This document shows positions 1-10,300 of a stretch of 53,416 nucleotides of DNA, one piece after another. A model generated the notes under the pieces. The model worked only from the letters and a program-made list of their open reading frames with translations, did not search any database and was not told the origin of the DNA. Each line of letters opens with the position of its first letter. Within the stretch, counting starts at the first letter, position 1. Position numbers and translations under genes: made by a program. This DNA comes from Bacteroidaceae bacterium (GTDB taxonomy: Bacteria; Bacteroidota; Bacteroidia; Bacteroidales; Bacteroidaceae): assembly GCA_017483665.1 (NCBI GenBank), contig JAFUVM010000035.1, positions 1 to 53,416 of the forward strand. Reading direction: 5' to 3'.

Positions 1-122
1 AAATGAAAAATGAAAAATTAAAAGTGAAACTATCTTTTTTAGCTGAAAAGTGAAGAACGGGAGTTGCCTCTTGCCTTCTTGTGTAACTTTTATTCTTCAC
101 TCTTCACTCTTCGTTCTTCACT
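1..122. repeat. Paired inverted arrays of GAAGAGT-like 7-nt units
   Basis: The left part (about 1-60) is purine-rich, with runs such as aaatgaaaaatg and gaaaagtgaagaacgg. The right part (about 86-122) is its pyrimidine-rich counterpart, with ttcactcttcactcttcg. The two are roughly reverse complements around a 25-nt centre, so a long imperfect hairpin is possible. The TGA stop of the GH97 gene at 118-120 lies inside the first unit of the right arm. The same 7-nt family recurs upstream of infB and inside the GH95 gene. Confidence 0.75.
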
Positions 123-2055
123 CGATTACTCCGGCCCAGCCGCCGTTGCGGACGAGGTGGAGGCGGAGCTTTGTCTGCGGGGTGACATCCTGCTGCTCGC
201 GCCTGTAGTCGAGGGCGATGCGGTGGGCGTTGCGTCCGTCGCGGAAGTAGGTGAGGCGGCCGCCTTTCCCGAGGAAGTCGAGGCTGATGTCGATGTCCTG
301 CGCCTTGTCGCCCGTCATGGCTCCGATGAACCAACGACTGCCCTTGCGCTTAGCCACGACGTAGTAGTCGCCTGCACGGGCTGCCAGGACGCGCGTCTCG
401 TCCCACGTCGTGGGCACCGATGCGATGAACTCCGTACACTCGGCTTCGCGGAGGTAGCGCGTGGGGCTGTCGGCCAGCATCTGCAGTCCGCTCTCGAAGC
501 AGACGTACAGAGCCATCTGGTATGCCCTGGTGCCGCCGCCCATCGGCAGCGAGCCGGAGCCGCGGTTGTCCTCGGGCTGGGCGTTGTGCATAGCACCCGG
601 CGTGAAGTCCATCGGGCCTACGGCGTTACGCATGAAGGGCAACCAGATGCTGTTCTCGGGCTTGCAGCCGCCGCCTTGTTCCAAACCGCGCACGCCTTCG
701 TAGCTGATGAGGTTGGGCAGACGCTGCTCCATTCCTGACGGCTTGAACGAGCCGTGGTAATCGACCAGCAGCTTGTTCTTGGCGCACTCGCGAGCCACGC
801 GTTCGTAGAAGTTCACCATCCACTGGTCGCTATGGTCCATGAAGTCTATCTTCAGTCCCTTCACGCCCATCTTGGCATAGAAGGGGATGAGGTCCATGTG
901 CTGCTCCACGGTGAGCCAGGAGAGCCACAGCACGATGCCGACGTTCTTCTGCCGTCCGTACTCCACGAGCTCCTTGACGTTGATTTCGTCGCGCGTCGTG
1001 AAGGGGTCCTGCACACGCTTGTTCCAGCCCTCGTCCAGCAGGATGTACTCCACGCCGAACTTCGAGGCGCAGTCGATGATGTACTTGTAGGTGTCGTTGT
1101 TGATGCCGGTCTCGAAGTCGACGTCCCAGACGGTCCAATGGTTCCACCAGTCCCAGTTCACTTTGCCCGGCTTGATCCACGACGTATCGTCCAGCTCGCA
1201 CTTGCCGCCCAGCACGACTTCCATCTGGTTCTCGGCGATGTCCTTGTCCGTGCCGATGACGGCGAAGCGCCAGGGCAGCGTGCGCTGTGCGTCGGTACGG
1301 GCTATGCAGTCGCGCTCCTTGGTGATGGTCCAGCTGCGGTCGCCACGCGGTTCCCACGTCTCGGGCGAGCGGGGGAAAGTGGCGGTGAAGCCATTGCCGT
1401 CGGTCGGCATGAGGAAGAGATGCGGATAGTCGCGCACGTCGCTCTCGGAGAAGAGCACCTTCGTTCCCTGCGGGCTCTCGAGCAGGATGGGCAGGTAGGT
1501 CATTTCGTCGCCTGCATTGTAGTCGGCCGTAGAGATGTGCGTGTAGGGGTTCTCGTAGGAAGTGTTGAAGCTGCGCGTCTTCGAGACGTGTGCCATGAAG
1601 CTCTCCGGCAGGTTCAGCCCGAGACCCTCGTCCACGACATCCACCTGTCCCTTACCCCTATTGATGGCAAAACGGTAGGCAATGCCGTTGTCGTAGGCGC
1701 GGAAGTCGACCGAGATGCCGCCCCGGAACGAGAGCGTCAGCTGGTTGGCCCGGTTCGCGACCTCGGCATATTTCAATGGCACGACGGGGCGGATGACCTC
1801 GTCCACCTTTGTGCGCTTCGTGCCGCTCAGCTTCGGGTTCGTGCCGAAAGCGTCCTTCCCGACCTGCAGGCTCAGGGGGCAGTCCTTCAGAATCTGCTCG
1901 CTGCCGCGGAAGGCGCTGTAGGTGAGCCGTTCGCCCACCGTGACTTCCAGCCGGATGTTACCACTCGGAGACGTCAGCGCCTCCATTTTGTCTGCTGCAA
2001 AGGAGCCGCATGCAAGGCTCAGCAGTGCAAGGCTCAGTAAGAGAAACCTTTTCAT
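118..2055 (-). CDS. GH97 family glycoside hydrolase (alpha-galactosidase/alpha-glucosidase type)
   Basis: Exported glycosidase of family GH97 (SusB-like fold: N-terminal beta-sandwich, catalytic TIM barrel, C-terminal beta domain). Its length, 645 residues, is normal. A signal peptide covers residues 1-20 (MKRFLLLSLALLSLACGSFA), suggesting periplasmic location. The barrel contains LKIDFMD with Asp404, and SYEGVRGLE with Glu453. An Asp at the first position is the nucleophile of the retaining (alpha-galactosidase-like) GH97 branch, whereas SusB-type inverting enzymes use glutamates. From this I infer a retaining enzyme, but the substrate is not proven. It has its own -7 element at 2109-2116 and so need not depend on the operon upstream. 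The stop codon lies in a short repeat array. Confidence 0.93.
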   Translation of the reverse strand: MKRFLLLSLALLSLACGSFAADKMEALTSPSGNIRLEVTVGERLTYSAFRGSEQILKDCPLSLQVGKDAFGTNPKLSGTKRTKVDEVIRPVVPLKYAEVANRANQLTLSFRGGISVDFRAYDNGIAYRFAINRGKGQVDVVDEGLGLNLPESFMAHVSKTRSFNTSYENPYTHISTADYNAGDEMTYLPILLESPQGTKVLFSESDVRDYPHLFLMPTDGNGFTATFPRSPETWEPRGDRSWTITKERDCIARTDAQRTLPWRFAVIGTDKDIAENQMEVVLGGKCELDDTSWIKPGKVNWDWWNHWTVWDVDFETGINNDTYKYIIDCASKFGVEYILLDEGWNKRVQDPFTTRDEINVKELVEYGRQKNVGIVLWLSWLTVEQHMDLIPFYAKMGVKGLKIDFMDHSDQWMVNFYERVARECAKNKLLVDYHGSFKPSGMEQRLPNLISYEGVRGLEQGGGCKPENSIWLPFMRNAVGPMDFTPGAMHNAQPEDNRGSGSLPMGGGTRAYQMALYVCFESGLQMLADSPTRYLREAECTEFIASVPTTWDETRVLAARAGDYYVVAKRKGSRWFIGAMTGDKAQDIDISLDFLGKGGRLTYFRDGRNAHRIALDYRREQQDVTPQTKLRLHLVRNGGWAGVIE

Positions 2056-2100
2056 GATTTACTATTTAATGATTTACGATTTACAGATTTACGATTTATT
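2055..2100. repeat. GATTTAC-type 7-8 nt array in the GH97 leader
   Basis: Units gatttac, tatttaat, gatttac, gatttaca, gatttac and gattta follow each other directly, between the GH97 start codon and its promoter. They will be transcribed as the 5' untranslated region. Confidence 0.7.
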
Positions 2101-2108
2101 CTCGGAGA

Positions 2109-2116
2109 CAAAGTTA
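2109..2116 (-). promoter_or_regulatory. -7 element TAACTTTG for the GH97 gene
   Basis: Read on the minus strand this is TAACTTTG, matching the Bacteroidetes -7 consensus TAnnTTTG. It lies about 54 nt before the GH97 start codon, and the leader between them is the GATTTAC array. Confidence 0.7.
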
Positions 2117-2158
2117 CTCATTTCTTTTCACATAAAGCACAGTTTGAGGCAGAAAAAC

Positions 2159-2966
2159 TCACTTAAAGTCGCCGAAGAAGAGTTTCCGGCGGTCCACAGG
2201 CTCGGAGAGGAGCTGTATCGTGGTGCTTGGGCCGAGGTTTGCCGGCTCGTTCCACGACTTGAGCTGCCACTCCACTTTGCCCGCAGGGTCGACCTCGATG
2301 GCTTGCACGGCAGGCTGCAACGGGTCGCTCGTCTCGCGGCTCCAGGGGTTGAGCCAGTTCGTTATCATCGTGTTGCCGTTAGGCAAGCGGTGAGCCTTCT
2401 GGCCGCTGATGCTCTCGCGGAGCCTGTCGCCCACGCGAACCACGGAGAGCGGACTGCGCTCCTTCCAGTTCCATTCCCAGACGGCGCCGCCCTCGCGGTC
2501 GAATTCGCGCACATAGTTCTGGTTGGTCGCCACGAGGATGTTGCCGTTCTCCAGTTCCTCTACGCCCCATGCACCCGGGCATTCCCACCGTTGCAGCTCT
2601 TTGCCGTGGGCATCGAACTCAATGACGGCACCGTATTCGAAGGAGGCCAAGAGCATCGTCCCGCGTTTCGTAAGCCGCATGTTGCGCATCTGTCCGTGCG
2701 AACCGCCGCTGCTGAAAGGTAACGGGAAGCGGCGCAGTTCCTTTTTCGACGGTATCTGCATGACGTCAGCCTCGAAGGGATTGCCGCACTGGACGTAGAG
2801 CACCTTGTCCCGTCCGATGGGCTGGATGCTGTGTATCTCGTAGCCCTGCGGCGTATCCATCTGCCAGAGCGTCTTGTAGCCTGTTTGCGTCTTGCGGTCG
2901 GGCACAATCTCGCGGATGCCATGCTGGTGGGCCATCAGGATATGGCCGTCGCTCAGGAGGACGGCA
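2159..2966 (-). pseudogene. 3' part of a beta-propeller-like gene, 5' end missing
   Basis: The frame is open from the stop at 2159 back through 2935 (first ATG) to the poly-A tract near 2970. It reads ...ISDAVLLSDGHILMAHQHG, then repeats such as LTKRGTMLLASFEYGAVIEF and LENGNILVATNQNYVREF. Such G-N-x-L-V/I-A strands recur in secreted Bacteroidales beta-propeller (six-bladed, NHL/PQQ-like) proteins. No signal peptide is present, and the upstream frame runs straight into the end of a GH2 gene in another frame, so the N-terminal blades are missing. If translated from 2935 it would give 258 residues. Exact family and ligand are unknown. Confidence 0.7.
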
Positions 2967-4298
2967 TCACTGATTTTTTTTCTTTCTGGTGCGCACGGTG
3001 TTGATGTTGGCCTGCTTCATCAGAGTGACGTCGCGAAGCATGGTGGGCACATCGACATAACGGCCATAGAGCGGATGGGCATCGTGGATATTCGTCCCTT
3101 TGAAGAAGATGCGCTTGCCGTTGACGGTCACATATTTGTCTGTCTCTGTGTTGACGAGTTGGATGTTGCGGAAGCCGTATTTAGTGCAGAAGACCATTTC
3201 CTCCTGCTTGCCATTGAGCTGGCTGATGATGACATCGTAGAGATATGGTTCCTCTGTATTCCAGGCATGGAGGCCTTTCAGCAATTCGGTGGTCAGGTTG
3301 ATGTTGGTGCTTGTGCCAGTGAGCTTCACCTTCTGTTCCTTTTGGGCAACAACCTTACCGTCGGCATCAAGGAGTTCGAGTCGATAGGTGCGGCTACCGT
3401 TCAGGCCTGCACGATTGTCGATGTCGAGTGCCACATTGAGACGGCCGTTCTTGCCATCGGCACTCTGATTAAGGACGGTAATGACATGGTCGCGGACGAA
3501 CGTCTGAGGCTTGGCTACGAGACAGACATCGCGATGGATACCGCTCAGTCGCCACATATCCTGCCCTTCGAGGTATGACCCGTCGCACCAACGATAGACG
3601 CGTACGGAGAGTTGGTTCCTGCCGGGACGCACGGCTGAGGTGATGTCGTATTCCGCATCGTTGTTTGCACCCTGCCCATAGCCAACGAACTTGCCATTGA
3701 CCCATACGGCGGCACAACTATAGACTCCGTCGAAGTGGATGAACACCCGTTTGTCTGTCCAATCGGAAGGCAGGTCGAAAGTGCGTCGGTAGAATCCCGT
3801 AGCGTTGTTGCCCACTACGCCGTGCTCCTCGTAGCCGTCCATGGCGCGTGGAGGTTCGTTCTTGAAGGGATAGCCCGTGTTGTTGTAGGTGGGTTTGCTG
3901 TAGCCAGCCATTTCCCAGCTTATGGGCACGGTGATGAGAGGCCAGCGCTCGTCGTTGTAGTCCTCAGCCTGGAACTCACTGGCACCGGGACCTTGGTTAG
4001 AGCCGGGCACGTAGCGGAACCGCCACTTGCCGTTCAGGTTGAGCGTCATGGCCTTCGTGGGCATCACCCACGGTCGTTTGTGATACTCGTCGGCCAGCAG
4101 AGCGGCTTTGGAAGGATAGGGGATGAGTGTGGCATGACCCGCCTCACGGTTCACGCTGAGCACGTGCTGGTCTTGAATCCAATGGATGTCAAACTCGGCG
4201 GCAGCGCGCCATCCTTGTTGTTGCTTTTCGGCATTAGCAGAAGAAACGACAAACGTTGAGGTAACAAAACTGGAAAGAAGAATTGTCCTAAGGTTCAT
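2967..4298 (-). pseudogene. GH2 beta-galactosidase-like gene, truncated before the catalytic barrel
   Basis: Signal peptide, then the jelly-roll sugar-binding domain (LNLNGKWRFRYVPGS..., FIHFDGVYSCAAVWVNGKFVGYGQ) and the Ig-like GH2 domain follow in normal order. The barrel begins with KRIFFKGTNIHDAHPLYG and breaks off at NINTVRT, where family members normally read on into a HYP motif. After that come six codons from an A-rich run and a stop. Both catalytic glutamates are therefore missing, and the 443-residue product should be inactive as a glycosidase. Its start is 33 nt after the stop of the intact GH2 upstream, so it sits in the same operon. Confidence 0.9.
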
Positions 4299-4331
4299 AA
4301 GCAGTTCGTGTGTTTTATGAGGTTCTGTTGA

Positions 4332-6950
4332 TTATTGAAATGCTTTTTGCTGGCGCTCCACCTCGTCGAGATGTTCGCGAGTGACCTGCGTCGCAGAAGA
4401 CACGTGAGGGTTGATGTGGCGCACGGTGGTCTGAGGCGCATCGGTATTGGGAGTGGCTCGCACATCATAAAGCAAAGGGAAGGTTGGAGCTACGGAGGCG
4501 AGGGTAATCTCAGCGGGGGCTACGCTGGCGTTGCCCTCATAGACGAGCTGTGCTCTCACGCGGATAGTGCCGGGTGTCGTGGTGGCACGAAGCAGAATAG
4601 GAGCGGTGCCGAAGCTGACGCTGACGGGGTTGCCGCCATTCTGCTCGTTGCCAAGAAGTTGACCTTCACCTTCTACGGTGAAGAGGATGCGTTCGTTATT
4701 GAGCCGACGCACGTTGCCGTAAGCATCCTCGACAGAACAAATGATGGTGACAAGGTCGCTGCCGTCGGCTTGCAGTGGCTCACCGCCATCATCAACATGG
4801 AGTTGCAGACGTGCGGGGCGGCGGGCGGGAAAACGTTTGTGGGTCGCCACGACCTCACCTCCCATGAAGCCTTCGGCCAGATAGTAGTCGTCAGTACCAC
4901 GGTTACGGCTGTGGTTCATATCGTCGATGTAGCTCCATACACCTGCGAAGGTGAGGATTGGGCTGGGCATGGACAGATGCTCGCGGTCGGGACACAGGGT
5001 CATCACTTGCCCGCCCTTGCGGATGGTCAGGCGTACAGAATCGCAATTGCTATACACGGTGACGTCTGCGGGCGAGAAGGGAGTGAGTTCGTTGGCGATG
5101 AACACCATGGGGCGTTCCCGCTGCTGCGAGGCGAAGAGGTGGTAGGCGTATTTCTCCTGACGAAAGGCATCGAAGAGTCCGCAATAAAGCGGATCGGGAT
5201 GGTAGCCGCGCTGGTATTCGAAGGGATGCCAGAGGCAGCCGCCAAGGTGTTTCCGTGACATCTGCCAAATGGTCTCAATGGAGGTGTACTGGTAGGGCGG
5301 ATTGCCGTAGTGAAGTGCTTGTAGCAGTTGCGGCACCTCGCCCCAGGCCCGTGCGGCACGGCCGATGGAGTTCTGGGAATTCCAGTCATCGACGATGTCG
5401 CCGAACTCGCGGGTGAAATAGGTTTTGGTGGTGTCCTCCTCCTTGTCGGACCAGCCGGGGTTGCCCGTAGGCGGATGACAGTACCAGACGTCGAAGTGCT
5501 CCCGCCCGCTCTGTCGGCTATCGCAGGCACAGGCTATGGGTGCCCATGGATATTCCTCATGCACTGTACGTACAGCACTGACGGCAAAGGTGTCGGGAAA
5601 GTTGGTCTCGTTCAGAATAGGCTCGAACATGAGCAGGCAAGGGTGGTTACGGTCACGCCGCATAATCTGGCGGATGTCGTCATAGACGTGGGCGGCAAAA
5701 GCCGGGGCGCCGTTCCAGTACTGCCAGCCTGGCGTAGCCTCGATGACGAAGAGGCCGAGCTCGTCGCAGGCATCCATGAAGGCCGGATCCTGCGGGTAGT
5801 GGGCGTTGCGGACGATGGTCATGCCGGCGGAACGCAGCTTCTGAGCATCGCGGCGGTGCTGGCTGTTGGTCATGGCATTGCCCACGACGGCAAAGTCCTG
5901 ATGGCGGTTGCCGCCAATGAGCTTAGGCTCGTAGGGCTTGCCATTCAGCCAGAGGCCGTCATTACCACGAAACTCGACGTTGCGGATGCCGATGCGCTGA
6001 CGGTAGCCGTCGACGATGCGTCCTTTCGAATCTTTCAGACGCACGTATATATGATAAAGGTGTGGGGCCTCGGGAGTCCAGAGAGCGGGCTGCCGGACGG
6101 TCATCGCACCGCAGATGGTTTGCGCGCTGTCCTGAGGGATCGAGAGCGACGTGCTCAGTCGGGCTGCAATGTGTCCGTCGGGCGACTGAAGCCATAGCTC
6201 AGCTTTGCCATGGAAGCGGTTTGACAGGTCGTTGCGCACGTGCAGGGAAATGTTGACATCAGCCTGCTTGTCGGACACGTTGGCGCAGCTCACCGTCAGT
6301 CCTCCGCCCGCCGTGATGTGCTCCACATTGGGGTCGGTGATGTAGGTCTTGGAGGTGGCTATGAGCCAGCAGTCGCGGTAGATGCCACCGAAGTAGGCGA
6401 AGTCGAGCTGCGACTGAGGCTTGCCAGGCGGATAGCTGCCATCATCGCTGTTGTCGGCACGCACGGCCAGCAGATTCTCGCCATCGGTGCGCAGACGGTC
6501 TGTCACATCAACGATGACTGGCAGATAGCCGCCCGTGTGCTCCACGAGGCGTTCGCCATTGAGCCACACCTCAGAGCGGCCCATGATAGCCTCGAAGTGG
6601 ATGAAGAGTTTCTTTCCATGAGCATCCTTTGGAGCCTCGAAATGCTTGCGATACCAGACAGGACCTTGGTAGTTCTTTCCGCCGCTGGCATCCTGTGGCA
6701 GCAGTTCAATGCCGTTGGGCAGACTCACCCGCGTCCAGTCGCTATCGTCGAGCGACATGGAAGCCCCGTCGGCCACATCGCCGCAATGCAACAGCCAGCC
6801 GGGATTCATCGACCACACGCTGCGCCCCATGCCTTCCACGACAAAGAAACCTGCGACACTCGTGGCGGTGGGAATGTTTGAGGACATTGCCCACACCGGC
6901 ATATGCAGGAATGAACACAACAGCAGTGCAAAGACAATAGTTTGTTTCAT
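4332..6950 (-). CDS. GH2 family glycoside hydrolase (beta-galactosidase-like)
   Basis: Exported GH2 enzyme of 872 residues with a signal peptide (MKQTIVFALLLCSFLHMPVWA). The N-terminal jelly-roll domain contains FIHFEAIMGRSEVWLNGE and FAYFGGIYRDCWL. The Ig-like domain follows, then a TIM barrel from about residue 335. The acid/base is Glu448 in ILNE and the nucleophile is Glu515 in FTREFGD, both in GH2 positions. After the barrel are extra beta domains (about 640-840) of the DUF4982/Big type seen in Bacteroidales GH2 enzymes. It starts 6 nt after the upstream mini-protein gene, so it is cotranscribed. Substrate (galactoside, glucuronide or mannoside) cannot be decided from these motifs. Confidence 0.92.
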   Translation of the reverse strand: MKQTIVFALLLCSFLHMPVWAMSSNIPTATSVAGFFVVEGMGRSVWSMNPGWLLHCGDVADGASMSLDDSDWTRVSLPNGIELLPQDASGGKNYQGPVWYRKHFEAPKDAHGKKLFIHFEAIMGRSEVWLNGERLVEHTGGYLPVIVDVTDRLRTDGENLLAVRADNSDDGSYPPGKPQSQLDFAYFGGIYRDCWLIATSKTYITDPNVEHITAGGGLTVSCANVSDKQADVNISLHVRNDLSNRFHGKAELWLQSPDGHIAARLSTSLSIPQDSAQTICGAMTVRQPALWTPEAPHLYHIYVRLKDSKGRIVDGYRQRIGIRNVEFRGNDGLWLNGKPYEPKLIGGNRHQDFAVVGNAMTNSQHRRDAQKLRSAGMTIVRNAHYPQDPAFMDACDELGLFVIEATPGWQYWNGAPAFAAHVYDDIRQIMRRDRNHPCLLMFEPILNETNFPDTFAVSAVRTVHEEYPWAPIACACDSRQSGREHFDVWYCHPPTGNPGWSDKEEDTTKTYFTREFGDIVDDWNSQNSIGRAARAWGEVPQLLQALHYGNPPYQYTSIETIWQMSRKHLGGCLWHPFEYQRGYHPDPLYCGLFDAFRQEKYAYHLFASQQRERPMVFIANELTPFSPADVTVYSNCDSVRLTIRKGGQVMTLCPDREHLSMPSPILTFAGVWSYIDDMNHSRNRGTDDYYLAEGFMGGEVVATHKRFPARRPARLQLHVDDGGEPLQADGSDLVTIICSVEDAYGNVRRLNNERILFTVEGEGQLLGNEQNGGNPVSVSFGTAPILLRATTTPGTIRVRAQLVYEGNASVAPAEITLASVAPTFPLLYDVRATPNTDAPQTTVRHINPHVSSATQVTREHLDEVERQQKAFQ

Positions 6951-6956
6951 CGGTCT

Positions 6957-7388
6957 TCAAGGTTTGACTGCAAACTTCTTCTTATTCGTCACATAGATGC
7001 CCCGAAATAGTTTCTTGGACGAGCCAAGCACTTCGCGAGTCCCCTTTGCCATTTCCCGCCCATTGAGGTCGTAACATTTACCATTTGACAATTTACCATT
7101 TACCATTTCGGCCGCTTGGACACCCGTCACTGGGTTGTCGAGCGTGGCGAGGTCGATGAGCAGTTGTTTGTTCTCAGACACATAGGCCGTGTTGGCCTTG
7201 ATGGTGGTCGTGGTGGTGACTGGATAGAAACCGAGGCCGTCTGTTCCCGCTTTCAGCACGGCGGCTGTTCTGGCGGTGGCGCGCTGGTTGAGGTTGGTGC
7301 CGACGAGCAGACCTCCATCCGACTTCTCCTGTGCACTTGCATGGGCAAAGGCAAAGCAGGCAATGAGCATAATGATTACTTTTCTCAT
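6957..7388 (-). CDS. Secreted mini-protein: signal peptide plus surface-protein C-terminal tail
   Basis: The 143-residue product has a clear signal peptide (MRKVIIMLIACFAFAHASAQ) and ends in CYDLNGREM...FRGIYVTNKKKFAVKP. That is the C-terminal tail shared with three large secreted proteins in this window. The middle (LGFYPVTTTTTIKANTAYV) resembles the segment just before the tail of the BspA-like protein (PGFYPIDGTATLLAQTAYM). It therefore looks like a long surface protein with its body removed. It lies 10 nt after the GH76/SGNH gene and 6 nt before GH2. A short ACCATTT repeat sits inside the coding sequence. Function unknown. Confidence 0.75.
   Translation of the reverse strand: MRKVIIMLIACFAFAHASAQEKSDGGLLVGTNLNQRATARTAAVLKAGTDGLGFYPVTTTTTIKANTAYVSENKQLLIDLATLDNPVTGVQAAEMVNGKLSNGKCYDLNGREMAKGTREVLGSSKKLFRGIYVTNKKKFAVKP
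7074..7110. repeat. ACCATTT-type 7-nt repeat inside the mini-protein gene
   Basis: Units acattt, accatttg, acaattt, accattt and accatttc lie in the coding strand of the mini-protein and encode the MVNGKLSNGKC stretch in frame. Confidence 0.6.
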
Positions 7389-7398
7389 AATTCAAAAA

Positions 7399-10300
7399 CT
7401 ATTTGAGGGTGAGTGTAAATACAATTTGGTCGTAGCAGCCGGCCTCGGTAGTGCGTGTGGCCACGTACTCACCTGCCTTGGAGGCATTGAAGCCATTGAC
7501 TCGTGCCTCGCGTCCCGTGTAGGTGAAGCCATTGGGGCCTGTCCACGTCCATTCGCCATCGGTGGGCTGAGGGCCGAAGGTGACGTTGGCACCCGCACTG
7601 ACGGCGGCAGTGGTGGTTTGCTGCCAACCTCCGTTGTTGATATAGGGAATGAGTTCGTCGCAGTCAAGTTCTCCTTCCACGTGAATGGTCCAGGTGGCGG
7701 TTGACTGGCGCCCCTGTGCATCGGTGACGGTGACACCATAGATGCCCGCTTTGGCTTTATTCATGGCCGAGATGGTGGTCTCACGCCCCGTGGCAACGAA
7801 ACCGTTAGGGCCGCGCCACTGCCAGGTCAGCGTGCCCGAAGCCGAACATTGCGGACCGAAGTTGAGCGTCTGTCCCGGATGCACGGTCAGCTCGTTCGCC
7901 TGCTGCCAGTCGCCGCCCAGCACCTGCACGTAGGGAGTGACGGTTCCAGCCTTCTGACCCTTCACGCTGACCAAGAAAGTGAGCACAGAGCGATGACCTT
8001 CGGCATCGGTGAACTGCACCGTATAAGTACCTCCCGTGCGGACGTTGGAGAGCGTCACCACGCGTTCAGTGGATGTAAAGTTTGAAGGACCTGACCATTT
8101 CCATGTGCCATCAATTCCAGAGATGGGAGCAAGCACGACTTGTGAACCAGAAGCGACTACGGCGTGTGTGCCTTCAGCTGTCGCTCCGCCATCAACAGCC
8201 ACGGTTCCTTGCAAAGTCTGTGCTCCACGAATGACACCGGCGGCTATCTCGGCCAGCAGGATGGCTCCGGCATCGTTGGGATGAACATTGTCGGGGAAGG
8301 CTTCCTTGTGAGACATCATGGGGGTATGGTAGTCAAGGATATAGGCATTCTGCTCAGCGGCGATTTCCTTGACGATGGGGATGAGTTTCTGCTCGATGTA
8401 TTTGTTTTGGTTGCTGGTGGCCGTGGGGAAGATGGGGGGAGCCAGCGTGCAGTAGAGTATCGGGTTACGTCCATTGGCACGGAACGCTTCTATCATATCC
8501 AGATAGTCCTGCTTGAACTCTCCGCCGGTAACGTCCCAGCGCCGTGGGTCGGCATCGTTGGTGCCGAGGGCGATGATGAGGATGTCGGGGTTCATATTCT
8601 TGGCATTGGTGAAGTTGGAGGTCGTCCAATAGGAGTAGTCCGTCTTCTTCCCCATGCAGTAGCCGCTCTTGCCGAAGTTGCCGACCTGATAGCCATCGCC
8701 CAGCAGACGCTCCAACTGTGCAGGCCAGGCGGCGCGCTGCGAGCTGTTGCCGTAGCCCTCGGTGATGCTATTGCCCACGCAGGCTATCTTGATGGGAGCA
8801 GAGACGCGCATGATGCCGTCCTCATCCACGACGAAAGTCGGCTCGAATACCTCCGGCTCCTCTTCCTCCTCAGGCACGTAGGCAAACTCCGCGCTGCGGT
8901 CGTCGATGTCCACATAGACCTCATCGGCAGAACCAGGCAGCACCTCGGGCGTCACGTTCATCATCACCACGGCACTGGCCATCACGTCACACTCCCAGGT
9001 CTTGCCCTCAGACGGGTACATGGCCGTCTGCTTGTTCCATTCGCAGTCGGAGAGGTTCGTCGTCTTCTCGCGCGTCTGCCAAGCGGCATCGGCGTTCAGG
9101 CGCATCCAGTCGTAGTAGGTGATGCGGGCACGTGACGTCTTATAATACCCTCTGAAAGTCCAGTCATCGGGCACGGCACGCAGGTAGGCCGCCATACCGC
9201 GGGCGAACTCCGACTGCCAAGTGCCATCCGTTTTGCGGCGTGACATGATACCGTTGCCGTCCACATGATTGACCATGACATATTCTATCGTCTTTCGGGC
9301 ATCGGCTCGGTAGCTGGCGGTACCCGTCAGTCGGAACAGGTTGGCAGCCCCTTCCACAAAGGTCCCCTGGTTATAGACATTATAGCCATTGGCACGACTG
9401 CCGTTGGCGTTTATCTTCTCATCGATGCTGCCGTCGGTGTTGCGCAGTCTTCTACGCACCCAAGTATAAATTTCTTTGGCGCGCTCCAGATATTGCTCAT
9501 CGCCCGTGGCATCGTAGAGGTAGCAGGCCATGCAAACGGCGGGGTTGTTGGAGAGGCCGGACTTCTCCTCCTTGTCCGTGCTCCACCAGATGCCGCCGCC
9601 AAGCTGGTCGTCCCAACCTCGGTTGTACATATAATCCCATGTCCACTTGGCCTGTTCGAGGAAGCGCTCCTCGTGAGTGATGAGATAGCCTCGGACGTAG
9701 GCCAGTCCGGCCCACAGGAGGTCGTCGTTGAACTTGTTCCAGGTCCAGTCGGAGAGCTTTCGCTGCTGAGCATCACGGCTCTCGGCAGAGCCGTCGCCTG
9801 AGCCCATATTCTGCACCGTGAAGGCATCGAGCAAGTCGGTGATGAGCGATGCCGTGGCGAGGTCGCCGCGGAAGTCGTGGCGGTCTTCCACCATCAGGAT
9901 GACCAGCGCCTGCTGCCAAAAATAGAGTTTGTCTTTCGTTGATAGAGTCTCTCGGTAATAGGTATAGTTGTCCTTACCGTCGCCGCTGTAGAGCAGGTAG
10001 GCCTTATTAAAATAATAATAGGAGAGGTCGGCCAGTTCGTTGCGCAGCCCTTGGTTGCCAGACACTACGGCGTGGTCGTCGTCGGCAATGCTCATGCTCA
10101 CGCTTTTTTCATTGCTGCGAAGCAGCACTGGAGTAGAATCGGGGATGAGGGTCAGTTCCTGAGTGGCTACGGCCCTACCCTCGTGTTCTGCCATCAGGAA
10201 CGCCTGCGCGCCGTCATTTACACTGGTGGCAAAGGGAGCATAGAAAGTCTGATAGTAGCGCCCATCGTGAGCAATGCCACCCGCGACCGTGAAATCCGTG

